64,000 nucleotides of DNA from Chitinophagales bacterium (GTDB lineage: Bacteria > Bacteroidota > Bacteroidia > Chitinophagales > Saprospiraceae), in assembly GCA_013298845.1 (NCBI GenBank), contig JAAFJN010000006.1, forward strand, positions 62,001-126,000, read 5' to 3'. A program made the position numbers and the translations under genes. A model generated the notes under the pieces. The model did no database searches and was not told the origin of the DNA. It was given only the letters and a program-made list of their open reading frames with translations. This document shows positions 36,017 to 45,840 of the stretch, one piece after another. Position 1 is the stretch's first letter; every line of letters starts with the position of its first letter.

Positions 36017-37396
36017 CTACTTCTTCAACAACAAATACGCATAAGCGCCTAAGTTCACCGAACTACCCAGCGTTACACTGGCTCCCGAAAGCGCATTGGT
36101 CCAGGTCGTATTGGCCAACGCCGAGGGTATAGTAAATGTAGTTGCCGTGTTGCGCACATTGGCGAGCACAACCACTTCTTCCGTTCCCGATTTTCGTTTA
36201 AACGCCGCCACGTTTGTACCGCTGTAATCCGTTAAAGTCCCTTGGCGAAGGGCTTTACTCCGGCTGCGGAACTGCAATACCTGCTCGTATTGGCGTTTGG
36301 TACCGGGGTTGGCCGCCCAGTCAATGGTATAGTTATTTCCTTCAAAAAACGGTATTTGTTGTGGTACATCTACTTCCTGACCGCCGTATACCAGCGGAAC
36401 GCCTCCCATTGTACTGGCAATAACAAACGCCGTCATGGCACCCGCCTTGCTTTTAAAAATGGCTTGTGGCGTGCCATCCCAAGCGTATTGGTCGTGGTTG
36501 GTGATCCAACGGACAATGTGCCGGTCAGAAGCCAGTCCGCTGTATTCCGATTGGTGGGTGCCTTGCAATTGTTGCGCCGTAACGCCACCGAACACATCCT
36601 TTAATTTGGTGTAAAAAGGCCAGCCAAACAGCATATTAAATCCGGCAGTCATGAGGGTTTTGTCTTCGGTTTCGGCGAAAAAAATAAATTTCCGGTTCGG
36701 GATACTGCGCAGCGAATCAATGGCCTGTTTCCAAAAGTCGGTGGGTACCCCGTTGGCGTAATCGCACCGAAAACCATCCACATTGGCTTCCAATGCCCAA
36801 TGGGTCATGGCTTTAATCATTTCCTGGCGCAGGGCCGTATTGCTGTAATTGAGTTCGGCAACATCTTGCCAGTTGGTGCCCGGCGGGTGAATAATCGCGC
36901 CGCTGCCATCTTGCGCGTACCAATCTTTGTGGCTCAGGGTCCAGGGGTGGTCCCAGGCCGTATGGTTGGCCACCCAATCGAGGATAACGGCCATGTCGAG
37001 GGCGTGGGCTTTGTCCACCAGCGCCCGCAAATCAGTGAGCGTGCCGTAGTCGGGGTGCACGGCGGTATAGTTTTTAATGGCGTAGGGCGAACCCACGCTG
37101 CGTTCGGTGCCGGTGGGATAAATGGGCATGAGCCATACAACGTTGATGCCCATTTTTTTAATGGAATCGAGGCGGGCCGTAATGCCGTTGAGGTTTTTGG
37201 CGGCGCTAAATACCCGTGGATTTACTTCGTACAGGTTAATGTCCTGAATTTCGGGTACTTTTTGGAAGGGCGTGCCGTATTGTGCCGGCCCGCCGGGGGT
37301 GGAGGGGGTGCCGGGGCCGTCGTCTTTTTTGCACGACATAAGGGCAACAAGAGCCAGTAACAGGGTAATAAAAAGTGTTTTTGTGCGGTATTTCAT
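36017..37396 (-). CDS. Alpha-amylase family (GH13) lipoprotein
   Basis: A 459-residue secreted lipoprotein with lipobox LMSC (Cys22) and a short tether, followed by a GH13 TIM barrel. Catalytic positions are recognisable: DWVANH at 140-145, nucleophile D212 in GFRCDYANG, acid/base E242 in FFAETED, and D302 in ITNHDQ. A C-terminal beta-sandwich (about 380-459) closes the protein. It acts on alpha-glucans at the cell surface or in the periplasm. No SusC/SusD pair or other glycan-utilisation genes surround it, so it is not part of a classical PUL. Confidence 0.93.
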   Translation of the reverse strand: MKYRTKTLFITLLLALVALMSCKKDDGPGTPSTPGGPAQYGTPFQKVPEIQDINLYEVNPRVFSAAKNLNGITARLDSIKKMGINVVWLMPIYPTGTERSVGSPYAIKNYTAVHPDYGTLTDLRALVDKAHALDMAVILDWVANHTAWDHPWTLSHKDWYAQDGSGAIIHPPGTNWQDVAELNYSNTALRQEMIKAMTHWALEANVDGFRCDYANGVPTDFWKQAIDSLRSIPNRKFIFFAETEDKTLMTAGFNMLFGWPFYTKLKDVFGGVTAQQLQGTHQSEYSGLASDRHIVRWITNHDQYAWDGTPQAIFKSKAGAMTAFVIASTMGGVPLVYGGQEVDVPQQIPFFEGNNYTIDWAANPGTKRQYEQVLQFRSRSKALRQGTLTDYSGTNVAAFKRKSGTEEVVVLANVRNTATTFTIPSALANTTWTNALSGASVTLGSSVNLGAYAYLLLKK

Positions 37397-37496
37397 GTTA
37401 AAATAGTGTTTTGTTTTTTTCTTGAGGCTAAAGTTCGCACTTATTCTGGTTTTGGCTTGAAATTTGAAGCGGTTTTTAGAATAAATTCAGATTACA

Positions 37497-39254
37497 ATGA
37501 GAAAAAACATCCAACTTTTGCTGTTGTTGTTGGCTTTTTTACCAATGACATCCTTCGCCCAATTTGCCGAAAAATTAGAATCCGCAGTAACGATGTACAA
37601 CAAACTGCGCGTGGATAAAACATCGCCCACCCGCGATATTTTGAAACAAACCGAGGCGTGTGAACAACTTTTACGGGAGGTGATTGGCGGCGGCTCCCCC
37701 GAAGAACAAGCCACTGCCAAGTACTTTTTGGCCGTTTTGATCCAAGTGCGCGGGGAAAAATACTACGACGCCGACATACGCGATTTTTCCAAAGTATCCT
37801 CCATTTTAAAAAGTATTGCCTCGGAATTTGACCGCCTCGAACCCGAAGTGTTTCCCTTTCGCTACAAGTTTGAAGGAAAAAACTACGTCGTAAAATACCC
37901 CGATTTTATTTACACCCGACGGCAGTTTTATGCGGAATTGGCCGAAATGTATTACCGGGAGTCCGACGTGGTGAATTTTGATAAATACGCCCAAAAAGCC
38001 CAAAATATCTTTGTAGAAGGCGATTATTTTGCGCCCTATCTCATGGATTATTTTGGCTTTTTGTTGCACAAAACCAACGCGGAAAAAAACCAGGATGTGC
38101 AGGGTGCCATTAATTATTACGGGCTAATGTCGGTGTCCAACCGCGAATTGGTGAATAATGGCGAAAGTGGCACCAAATTTATCAAAAAAAACATTGCTTA
38201 TGTGTTGTCTAATAAAGTGGCTCCGGTCGGTTGGGACCCCAACGGCAGCGAATCACTAACCATTGCCAACAACCTGACCAAATCCGGCGATCTTGACTCC
38301 CTGGCCTGCATATTGTACAGCCAGGCCGTGGACAAAGGCGCTTCGTTGGGGTACGATCAGCAATGGCAGGTGCTGGATCTGTACCATACCTACGCTTTTA
38401 AGGCAGCGGGCACAAAACTATCCAACAAAATACTGGCCGGTTTACCACCCACCAATTGCAATGATTTGGAACGGTTGGCCCCGTATTTTGGCAAATTTGG
38501 CGACGCCACCAAAAGCGCCGCCATTCAGAAAACGGCCGAAAAATGCCGCGAAGAGGCTCAAAAACGCGCTGAAGAAGCCCAGAAACGCGCCGAGGAAGCC
38601 GAAAAACGCCGCCAACGGGAACTCCGGAGGGCCAGCCGCAACCGCGTGTACCTGGGCGCTTACGTGCTGCGGATGGTGCAGCGGCCCCAGTACATTGACC
38701 TCGGCGGTACCCTTGATATCCCAACGGGACGTACTTCGCGGCTGGAGTTGTCGTACATGATGGCCCGCAATGACCAGGATTATATGCTCATGGAACGCCT
38801 CAAAGACAGCGGCGAATTCGACAGCGATTACAAAAATCCGCATTGGGATGGCTTTTACGCGCACGTTGGTTACAAAAAAATGGAGCGCTCGTACGGCAGT
38901 CGGAGTTCGGCGTACAAAGGTTTTTTGGTAACGTATAACCAACGGAATTTCCAACCGGCGCTGACCAATGTGGTGGAGGAATCTACCGGCAGTGTGGTGG
39001 CGAACGACGCGCCTTTTGAGCCGAAACTAACGTCTTATGGCTTTATGTTCAATATGGGTTCGTTGTGGTTGGGCAAGGGCGTTGGGCGCGATTTTTACTT
39101 CGGGATGGGTGCTACCTACAATACTTTTGACCTGAACAATACCACTTGGCCCACCGAACAATACAACTATACCAATCCGTTGCTGGGCTTCCGAAAAGAG
39201 GCTTTTTGGGGCTTTCAGGTCCGGATGGGTATGACTTTGGGGCTTTCGCTGTAA
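37497..39254 (+). CDS. Secreted protein of unknown function with a helical hinge and beta-rich C-terminus
   Basis: A 585-residue protein with a signal peptide (LLLLLLAFLPMTSFAQ). The N-terminal ~340 residues look helical and repeat-like (possible TPR-type packing). At about 346-378 lies a charged helix built on repeats of QKRAEEA. The C-terminal ~200 residues have strand patterns of an outer-membrane barrel (YVLRMVQRPQYIDLGG ... FQVRMGMTLGLSL). This could be a periplasm-spanning outer-membrane protein, but I recognise no named family. It stands alone; palindromes follow the stop. Confidence 0.6.
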   Translation: MRKNIQLLLLLLAFLPMTSFAQFAEKLESAVTMYNKLRVDKTSPTRDILKQTEACEQLLREVIGGGSPEEQATAKYFLAVLIQVRGEKYYDADIRDFSKVSSILKSIASEFDRLEPEVFPFRYKFEGKNYVVKYPDFIYTRRQFYAELAEMYYRESDVVNFDKYAQKAQNIFVEGDYFAPYLMDYFGFLLHKTNAEKNQDVQGAINYYGLMSVSNRELVNNGESGTKFIKKNIAYVLSNKVAPVGWDPNGSESLTIANNLTKSGDLDSLACILYSQAVDKGASLGYDQQWQVLDLYHTYAFKAAGTKLSNKILAGLPPTNCNDLERLAPYFGKFGDATKSAAIQKTAEKCREEAQKRAEEAQKRAEEAEKRRQRELRRASRNRVYLGAYVLRMVQRPQYIDLGGTLDIPTGRTSRLELSYMMARNDQDYMLMERLKDSGEFDSDYKNPHWDGFYAHVGYKKMERSYGSRSSAYKGFLVTYNQRNFQPALTNVVEESTGSVVANDAPFEPKLTSYGFMFNMGSLWLGKGVGRDFYFGMGATYNTFDLNNTTWPTEQYNYTNPLLGFRKEAFWGFQVRMGMTLGLSL

Positions 39255-39300
39255 GCATTTAAGAGAAAACTATCCAGCCGCTATGTGCGGTGAAAACGTA

Positions 39301-39510
39301 TTAAATTTGGGCTTTTCCGCTATCTATGACCTCGGCAGAGGTCAAATATTGGTAGAATTCGCAGTTATGCCGTTTTTTTTGACCTCGGAGAGGTCGCACA
39401 TTGGTGGCTCTTATCGGACAAATGACACCAATGTACGACCTCTCCGAGGTCAAAAAATATTGATTGTCAATTCATCGCTACCAATATTCGACCTCTCCGA
39501 GGTCAGCGGC
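39301..39510. repeat. Dispersed palindrome family, four copies
   Basis: Four palindromes built on GACCTC...GAGGTC lie at 39328-39343, 39381-39395, 39437-39451 and 39490-39504, two in each orientation. Their flanks carry the words CCAATATT/AATATTGG and CACCAATGT/ACATTGGTGG, the same lead-in words found at 12399-12480. The locus sits between two convergent genes, where the hairpins could also stop transcription from either side. Confidence 0.8.
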
Positions 39511-39541
39511 TGGATAGTTACAATACAACCTATTTTTTCAA

Positions 39542-42412
39542 CTATTCGTAGCCAAAAATATCGTCCACCGAAATTTCCTGTACTTTCCCAATTTTTTTCA
39601 GGTACTCAAAATCAACCCCGGCGCGATCGCCCAACACCATCCAGGTGTACCGGCGGCCTTTGATGTACTTTTTCTGGTAATTGATTAAGTCTTCGTTGGT
39701 CGCCTGGAGCAAGTGGTTGTAAACGCGCTCGCGCAGGTCTTCGTCGAAGCCAAAATCGCGGTAATTGCGCCAGGTCCAGTACAAATCTGCCGGGGGAATA
39801 CGTTCCGCTGCAATCTGTTTGACCACACTTACGCGGGCCTGGTCCATTTGCGCCGCCGCAACGGGCATATCTTCCAGGATTGTTTGAAATGCCTCCACCG
39901 CAATTTTGAGTTTATCGGGCTGGGTGCCCACAAACGATTGCATGTAGTGCGCGTTGTGTTTGCGCGCGGGGGTACCGGCGTACGCGTACGTGGAATAAGC
40001 CAATGCCCGCGCCTCCCGAATGTCTTGGTAAACAATGGACGAAAGCCCGTAGCCAAAATATTGGTTGTACCATTGGTTAAACAGGTATTCTTCCATGTTA
40101 AACTTCGGGGTACCTTTTGAGTACAACAACAACTCCACTTGCACCATCGGGAAGTGTACAAAAATAACAGTGTCTTTGGTGGTAGGTTGTTCTTTAAACT
40201 TGCGGTTCGGCAAAGGTTTGTGCAGGTTTTCGGGCAACACGTGGTGTTGCTGAATCATTTTTTTCACTTTTGCCGCCGAAAAAGGCCCGTTGTAATAAAT
40301 TTCGTGGGTGAAACCATTCAATTCATGCAGCCACTTCGATACTTCTTCCGGTTGAATGGCCATGAGTTCGGCTTTGGACAAACGGTACGCAAACGGCGAA
40401 TTGGTGCCGTAACGCGCCCGGGCCATCATGGCTTTAAAAAGAACCGTTCGTTTGTCTTTTTTGTTGTTTTCGCGGCGCAGCAGGGCATCTTCCACCAGGT
40501 TTTTTAACGCCTCGGGGTTGGGTTGCGCGTCGGCGAGTAAGTGTTCCATCAACTGAATCGCCGCTTCCATTGATTCGGGAATACCCGTCAACGACAGGTA
40601 AAAATGCTCGTCGCGGCAGGTGGCGTAAAAGCCCACGCCCAAGCGGAAAAACTGCTGCCGGACTTCGGCGGCGCTGTACCGCGACGTACCCAGATAATGC
40701 AGGTAGTTTTCGAGCAGCGACAGTTTGAGATCGGCCAAACGGCCCATATCAAAACAATAATCGAGGCGGAAAACGGGGCGGTTGCGTTCGGTGACGGAGC
40801 GTAATTTTACTTTTGGGTGAATTTTTGAGGTTTTGATAACCTTTTTAAAATCAATAAATTCCGGCTGAATATCGGGGGTGGTTTTGTCCAAAAATGCCGT
40901 GGCAAATTGCGAAGCATCCACGCGGTTAAGTTCAACGGCGGTGATATCGGGTTTTTCAACTTTCATCACGCTGTCGTCGTGGCCCGTGTGTTTGTAAGCC
41001 ACCACGTAATTATCGGGGCGGAGCAGGCGGTTGGCAAAGGCCACAACATCTTCTTTGGTCACTTTGGCCCAAATATCCCAGCGTTGTTGAATGTGTTGCC
41101 AATCGAGGCCCAACACAAAGGCGTAGGTGAGCGCCGAGGCGCGGGAGTCATTTTTTTCAAAACGTTTGTACTCCTGGAGTTTCATGTTTTTCACCACGGC
41201 TTCGGGCAGCCAGTCGTAAAATTCACCTTTGCGCAGTTGTTCTACCTGTTCGAGCAAAATACGCTCCACGTCTTCGAGCGATTGCCCGTCGCGGGGTTTG
41301 CCGTAGCAACTAAACATGCCGTAATCTTCCATTGAGCGGGCAAAGGCGTAGGCTTCGAGCAGTTTTTGGCTTTGCACCACGTGCTCGTCAATGAGGCCCA
41401 CTTCGCCGTTGTACAAAATACCGGCCACAATGGCGGCCATGGTGGCATCGTTAGAGCGCGCACCATCGAGTCGCCAGGACATTTCGATCCAGGGGGCTTC
41501 GGTGCCGTAAATATCGTATTGCACCCGTTCGGTGAGTTCGGGTTGGGGTTCAAAGGTAAATTCGGGGCGTGGTTTGGCCTGGAAAACGCCAAAATGACGT
41601 TCCGCCAGCCGCACGGCTGCATCGGGGTCAAAATCGCCGCAAAGGATAATCCCCATGTTGTTGGGAATATAATAGCGCTCAAAAAAGCGATAAATATTGG
41701 TCTGCGACGGGTTTTTGAGGTCTTCGCCCCGGCCCAGGGTGGTTTGAGTTCCGTAAGGGTGCGTGGGCATGAGCGCACCGAGGACAGTTTTCATCGTTTT
41801 CCGAAAATCTTTGTCCTGGCTAATGTTGTACTCTTCAAAAACGGTTTCCAATTCGGTGTGGAACAGGCGCAACACCGGGCGGCGGAAACGTTCGGCCTCC
41901 AGTTGGAACCAACGTTCGAGTTCGTTCGACGGAATATCGTTCACGTACACCGTTTGTTCCATCGAGGTATAAGCGTTGGTGTCTTTGGCCCCAATGGCGC
42001 TCACCAATTTGTCGTATTCGTTGGCCGCCGCGAGTTTGGCCGCTTCAAAAGAAAGGCGGTCAATTTCGGCGTAAAGTTCTTTTTTGCGGGCGGGGTCTTG
42101 TTCGGCGCGGTGCGCTTCAAACAGCGCTTCAATGGTATCCAGCAGTATTTTTTCTTTTTCCCAATCGAGGCTACCGAGGCGGTCGGTGCCTTTAAACATC
42201 ATGTGTTCAAAGTAGTGGGCGAGTCCTGTGGTATCGGCGGGGTCGTGTTTGGAACCGGCGCGCACGGCAATTTCAGTGTGGATGCGCGGCTCGTCTTTAT
42301 TCACCGACATAAACAGGCGCATGCCATTGGCCAAAGTGTATTCTTTTACGCCAATGGGGTCATTTTTATAAGTTTTATACTGTATTTTCCGGTACTGTTG
42401 TGCATCGTGCAT
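39542..42412 (-). CDS. M16 family metallopeptidase (insulinase/pitrilysin type)
   Basis: About 956 residues with two M16 halves. The inverted zinc motif HYFEH lies at about residues 66-70 in GLAHYFEHMMFKG, and the distal glutamate follows in the NEYDKLVSAIGAKDTNAYTS region about 75 residues on. The second half (from about 520) is the inactive-type M16_C pair. No signal peptide is obvious, so it may act in the cytoplasm, or the N-terminus may be longer than modelled. The frame reaches 42451, but ATG at 42412 (MHDAQQYRK) looks like the natural start. Full length with intact catalytic residues. Confidence 0.9.
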   Translation of the reverse strand: MHDAQQYRKIQYKTYKNDPIGVKEYTLANGMRLFMSVNKDEPRIHTEIAVRAGSKHDPADTTGLAHYFEHMMFKGTDRLGSLDWEKEKILLDTIEALFEAHRAEQDPARKKELYAEIDRLSFEAAKLAAANEYDKLVSAIGAKDTNAYTSMEQTVYVNDIPSNELERWFQLEAERFRRPVLRLFHTELETVFEEYNISQDKDFRKTMKTVLGALMPTHPYGTQTTLGRGEDLKNPSQTNIYRFFERYYIPNNMGIILCGDFDPDAAVRLAERHFGVFQAKPRPEFTFEPQPELTERVQYDIYGTEAPWIEMSWRLDGARSNDATMAAIVAGILYNGEVGLIDEHVVQSQKLLEAYAFARSMEDYGMFSCYGKPRDGQSLEDVERILLEQVEQLRKGEFYDWLPEAVVKNMKLQEYKRFEKNDSRASALTYAFVLGLDWQHIQQRWDIWAKVTKEDVVAFANRLLRPDNYVVAYKHTGHDDSVMKVEKPDITAVELNRVDASQFATAFLDKTTPDIQPEFIDFKKVIKTSKIHPKVKLRSVTERNRPVFRLDYCFDMGRLADLKLSLLENYLHYLGTSRYSAAEVRQQFFRLGVGFYATCRDEHFYLSLTGIPESMEAAIQLMEHLLADAQPNPEALKNLVEDALLRRENNKKDKRTVLFKAMMARARYGTNSPFAYRLSKAELMAIQPEEVSKWLHELNGFTHEIYYNGPFSAAKVKKMIQQHHVLPENLHKPLPNRKFKEQPTTKDTVIFVHFPMVQVELLLYSKGTPKFNMEEYLFNQWYNQYFGYGLSSIVYQDIREARALAYSTYAYAGTPARKHNAHYMQSFVGTQPDKLKIAVEAFQTILEDMPVAAAQMDQARVSVVKQIAAERIPPADLYWTWRNYRDFGFDEDLRERVYNHLLQATNEDLINYQKKYIKGRRYTWMVLGDRAGVDFEYLKKIGKVQEISVDDIFGYE

Positions 42413-42466
42413 GTTCGTGGTGTGTGTGTTGTTCGTGAAAAAATCTGGCACTCAAAAAAACAAAAA

Positions 42467-43249
42467 TCAAAGGCAATCCCAATCGTACAGGACTTTTGAA
42501 AAGTCACCGTTTTTTAAATCTTTTTCCCGGATAAAAAAGTGCCCTACGCCCATATCGCCCCACATCAGGTCCATGCGTTCGTCGGAATCTAATTGGAACA
42601 GCAGGAACATCGGGTCGTCGTTGCGGCGGGGATCATCCTGGGTAAAATAGGCGTAACCGCCCATTTTGTGGCCATCAGAGCGCACTTTTTTGCCAAAATC
42701 CTCCTGAATAGTCCATTCATTTTCACCAAATTGCCGAAAAAAATCGGCCCCAAAATGCTGGTAAAAACGGTAGTCAGAAATGGGTGCTACTTCTTCGGCC
42801 ATCGAAAAAGCCAGCGGATAACATTCATCGGGGTGGTGCGGCAGTTCGTCAAAATCGCGCATGATAGGAAAGTCCTTACGGAGTTGCGCTTCGTCTTTTA
42901 CGGGGTCGGGGTGGTATATGACCCGGAAAGTATCGGGGTTTTCGCCGTCGTCGAAGTCCATACCGTACAAGTCATCGTCGTAAATAAAAAACTGGATGAT
43001 GCCTTTTTGGGGCAATGGTTCGAGGCGCGGCACATCAGCGAGGTTAATTTGGGCCAAAAAAAAGAGTTCGCGGCCATCGGGTGCGCAGGGCCAAATCTGG
43101 CCTTTGGGCATATAAGGTGCCCCGCCCACTTTGCTTTCCCACAATTTGGTGTTGCGGGCAGGTTGTGATTGAATTTTGATAAAAGGTATTTTGGTTTCCA
43201 AAAGCCTTTCGCGTATTGGTTCGAGTATTGTGGGCAAGTTAATTTGCAT
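42467..43249 (-). CDS. DUF1963 (YwqG-like) protein
   Basis: A 260-residue cytoplasmic protein of the DUF1963 family. It has the typical opening WESKVGGAPYMPKGQIWP, then LFFLAQINLADVP, IQFFIYDDDLYG and a C-terminal MWGDMGVGHFFI segment. Function is unknown; members are often found near toxins or as solitary genes. Its start codon region overlaps the end of the acyl-CoA synthetase gene by 11 bases, so the two are probably co-transcribed. Confidence 0.88.
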   Translation of the reverse strand: MQINLPTILEPIRERLLETKIPFIKIQSQPARNTKLWESKVGGAPYMPKGQIWPCAPDGRELFFLAQINLADVPRLEPLPQKGIIQFFIYDDDLYGMDFDDGENPDTFRVIYHPDPVKDEAQLRKDFPIMRDFDELPHHPDECYPLAFSMAEEVAPISDYRFYQHFGADFFRQFGENEWTIQEDFGKKVRSDGHKMGGYAYFTQDDPRRNDDPMFLLFQLDSDERMDLMWGDMGVGHFFIREKDLKNGDFSKVLYDWDCL

Positions 43250-44996
43250 ATTTCTCCATCAAAAGGTTTCTCCTCAGTTTCAGTGAGGGCGTCAATAATC
43301 CATTTTCGGCGGTCCAGGCATCGGCAACCAGTTTAAAATGCCGAATTTGATCGGCCTGTCCCAGCAAGGTTTCATTTATGGTATTCACTTCTTCCCGGAA
43401 GCGTTTTTCGATTTTTGGGTTATGTAGCATAAACTCCGGGGAAGTCCAGTGGATTTTGTGTTCTTTACACCAACGCTCTAAATACGCAAAGTCCGGCACT
43501 ATAACAGCATTTGCAGCCGGTTGGTTCAGGCCATACACCAAAGCGTGTTCGATAAAGGGCGAAGTGCGCAACTGTTCTTCCACAAAAGCGGGGGCCACAA
43601 ACTTGCCGGAAGTGGTTTTAAAGATCTCGCTGATGCGGCCCGTAATTTTCAAAAAACGCTTGTATTCAAAACGTCCCAGGTCGCCGGTGCGCAGCCAGCC
43701 GTCGTCGGTAAATTTTTCTTTGGTGTCGTTGGGCAGGTTGAGGTAACCCAGCATTACGTTGTGCCCGCGCACCTGAATTTCGCCTTCGCCCTGTTCGTTG
43801 GCATCGGCAATGCGCACTTCGACGCCGGGAGCCGGAATACCCACGGTGCCAAAATGCACGCCGCCGGGTTCGAAGCGGTTAAAAGCCACCACGGGGCTGG
43901 TTTCGGTGAGGCCGTATCCTTCGCGCACATCCACGCCCATCGCCGAAAATAACCGGCCCAGTTTGGGTTGTAACGCGGCGGCGCCCACCGCTATGCCTTG
44001 CAAACGACCGCCCATGAGGCGTTTAAATTTGCCAAATACCAACCAACGGGCCGCCATCAGTTGGAGGCGGTAGGTAATGGGCATGGCCTCGCCGCCCGAA
44101 AACGGATAACGTTCGCCCAACGACAAGGCCCAGTTGATGAGTTTTTTTTGTAAAAAGCCGCTTTTGTCGCGAATTTCTTTTAAACGTTCGTAACTGCGTT
44201 CCAAAATGCGTGGTACCGCCGTAAAAAAATGGGGGCGCACTTCGCGCAGGATTTGCGGCAGGGTTTCGACAGATTCGGCGAACCAAATACCCGTTCCCGA
44301 TGCCTGATACAGGTAACACACCGTGCGTTCCAGAATGTGGCTGAGGGGCAAAAAACTCAACGCAGTCATGGCGCTGTTCACGGGCACAATGGCCAATACC
44401 GATTTGATATTACTCACGATATTGTGGTGCGAGAGCATAACGCCCTTGGGTTGGCCCGTTGAGCCGGAGGTGTACAAAATGGTGGCTAAGTCGCCGGGTT
44501 GGATCAGGTCGCGGAAATAGGTTATTTTTTGGAGGTAGTGTTCGTCGGGTTCGCACACCAGTTTCGACCAGTGCATAACGCCTTCGGTGTGTTCAAAAGC
44601 GATGATTTTGCCGGTAAAAGGCCCCGCGCTGCGGAGTTTGGCCAACATATCGGCGTTGCTCACGAGTACAGCAACCAACGCGGCATCCTGGATGATGTGG
44701 GCAATTTCGTCGGGGCGGGCGGTGGCGTGAATGGGTACGGGTACAATGCCAATTTGCATCATGGCGGCATCGGCGATTATCCATTGGGTACTGCCGCAAT
44801 GGGCCATTACCCCGATGTGTTGCCCCTTGTGAAACCCGGCTTGGAGTAGCCCCGCACTCCACCAGTTGCGATCGTCAATGGCTTCTTCGGTGCCGACGGG
44901 CTGCCATTGTCCATTCACACGGGTAGAGAAGGCATCTTTTCGCGGATAACGTTTTTGCTGATACTCTAAAATATCGAATAACCGTGTGAAATCCAT
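43239..44996 (-). CDS. Long-chain fatty acid-CoA ligase (AMP-binding enzyme)
   Basis: A 585-residue adenylate-forming enzyme of the FadD/ACSL type. The P-loop-like motif TILYTSGSTGQPKGV is at about 172-186, the GYGLTETSP motif is in the second third, and the TGDLGRFEYKRFLKITGR hinge region is near the C-terminus. It activates fatty acids to acyl-CoA in the cytoplasm or at the inner membrane. It is first in a likely operon with DUF1963. The neighbouring DCC gene ends 12 bases upstream in the same direction, so the unit may extend further. Confidence 0.93.
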   Translation of the reverse strand: MDFTRLFDILEYQQKRYPRKDAFSTRVNGQWQPVGTEEAIDDRNWWSAGLLQAGFHKGQHIGVMAHCGSTQWIIADAAMMQIGIVPVPIHATARPDEIAHIIQDAALVAVLVSNADMLAKLRSAGPFTGKIIAFEHTEGVMHWSKLVCEPDEHYLQKITYFRDLIQPGDLATILYTSGSTGQPKGVMLSHHNIVSNIKSVLAIVPVNSAMTALSFLPLSHILERTVCYLYQASGTGIWFAESVETLPQILREVRPHFFTAVPRILERSYERLKEIRDKSGFLQKKLINWALSLGERYPFSGGEAMPITYRLQLMAARWLVFGKFKRLMGGRLQGIAVGAAALQPKLGRLFSAMGVDVREGYGLTETSPVVAFNRFEPGGVHFGTVGIPAPGVEVRIADANEQGEGEIQVRGHNVMLGYLNLPNDTKEKFTDDGWLRTGDLGRFEYKRFLKITGRISEIFKTTSGKFVAPAFVEEQLRTSPFIEHALVYGLNQPAANAVIVPDFAYLERWCKEHKIHWTSPEFMLHNPKIEKRFREEVNTINETLLGQADQIRHFKLVADAWTAENGLLTPSLKLRRNLLMEKYAN

Positions 44997-45008
44997 AATG
45001 AGTTTTGA

Positions 45009-45398
45009 TCAGGTTAAAAAACGATCTTTCCATTCGGGGCGCGGGAGCATACATTGTTCCCGTTTGCCAAACCACCGATACCGGTTGCGGGCCACCCAAT
45101 TGTACACCGCATTGCGGAGAAAACGGGGAAACACGCGTAACATGGGGCTTAAAGACCAAATTCCACCCAATTGAGCCGCTATTTCAATGGCGGCATCCGA
45201 TTGGGTGAGGACCTTTGACCCCGCGATAAGTACCACGGAGTCAAAGGTTTCGGTATTTTTTCCCAGTTTTTTCAATTCTTGTTGTCCGGTTTCGGATTGC
45301 AACGCGGCGAATTTAAAAACGCCTTTTTTGTCGCGCACAATCACCCACTGAACAAAGCCGTTGCACAAATTGCAAACGCCATCGAAAAGGAGTAACAT
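45009..45398 (-). CDS. DCC family (DUF393) thiol-disulfide oxidoreductase-like protein
   Basis: A 129-residue protein with the DCC signature near the N-terminus: LLFDGVCNLCNGFVQW, with Cys9 and Cys12 forming a CxxC pair. Downstream conserved parts include FKFAALQSETGQ and the VLTQSDAAIEIA segment. Members are predicted thioredoxin-like oxidoreductases without defined substrates. It lies 8 bases after the DUF3127 gene and 12 bases before the acyl-CoA synthetase start, within a compact minus-strand cluster. Confidence 0.9.
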   Translation of the reverse strand: MLLLFDGVCNLCNGFVQWVIVRDKKGVFKFAALQSETGQQELKKLGKNTETFDSVVLIAGSKVLTQSDAAIEIAAQLGGIWSLSPMLRVFPRFLRNAVYNWVARNRYRWFGKREQCMLPRPEWKDRFLT

Positions 45399-45406
45399 AG
45401 TCTATT

Positions 45407-45820
45407 TTAGAAAGGCAAATCACCAAAATCGCCCGATGGAGGCGGTGGCGGTGCGTCACCGTAATTAGGGAACGGATCAGACGGGAAGTTTTCGGAAGCG
45501 CTGCTGTTTGCACGGGCGTTGCCTCCGTTGTTGTTGCTGCTGCTCTCGCTGCCATCGCCGGGTTCGACGCGCCAGGCGTTGAGGTTGGTGAGGTATTTTC
45601 CGTTCCACTCGCGCCCGCGCAAGTCGAAAGAAACCTTAATATTATCACCTTCGCTAAAGCGGTCGAGCATGGCGCAGCGATCTTGTACCGATTGAAATTT
45701 AATCAGTTGGGGGTAATTGCCATCGGGTATTTCCAGCACAAACTCGCGGGTTTGAAAACTGCTTGATTTTTGTTCGGTCGCGAAAAGACGGTGCAAACGA
45801 CCTGCTACTTCAAATGCCAT
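45407..45820 (-). CDS. DUF3127 family protein
   Basis: A 137-residue protein. The N-terminal ~85 residues match DUF3127 (EVAGRLHRLFATEQKSSSF, FVLEIPDGNYPQLIKFQ, NIKVSFDLRGREWNGKYLTNL), a Bacteroidota family with an OB-like, single-strand-binding-protein-like predicted fold. The C-terminus is a flexible Gly/Ser/Asn/Pro tail ending FGDLPF, reminiscent of the acidic hydrophobic tip of SSB proteins. A role in DNA or RNA binding is inference from this resemblance. It heads a tight cluster with the DCC protein and acyl-CoA synthetase. Confidence 0.88.
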   Translation of the reverse strand: MAFEVAGRLHRLFATEQKSSSFQTREFVLEIPDGNYPQLIKFQSVQDRCAMLDRFSEGDNIKVSFDLRGREWNGKYLTNLNAWRVEPGDGSESSSNNNGGNARANSSASENFPSDPFPNYGDAPPPPPSGDFGDLPF

Positions 45821-45840
45821 AATTATCTATTTTTCAAATC

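Noticed and set aside
36017-37396. Polysaccharide utilisation locus around the GH13 gene
   Set aside because: No SusC/SusD pair, sensor or further glycoside hydrolase lies next to it.
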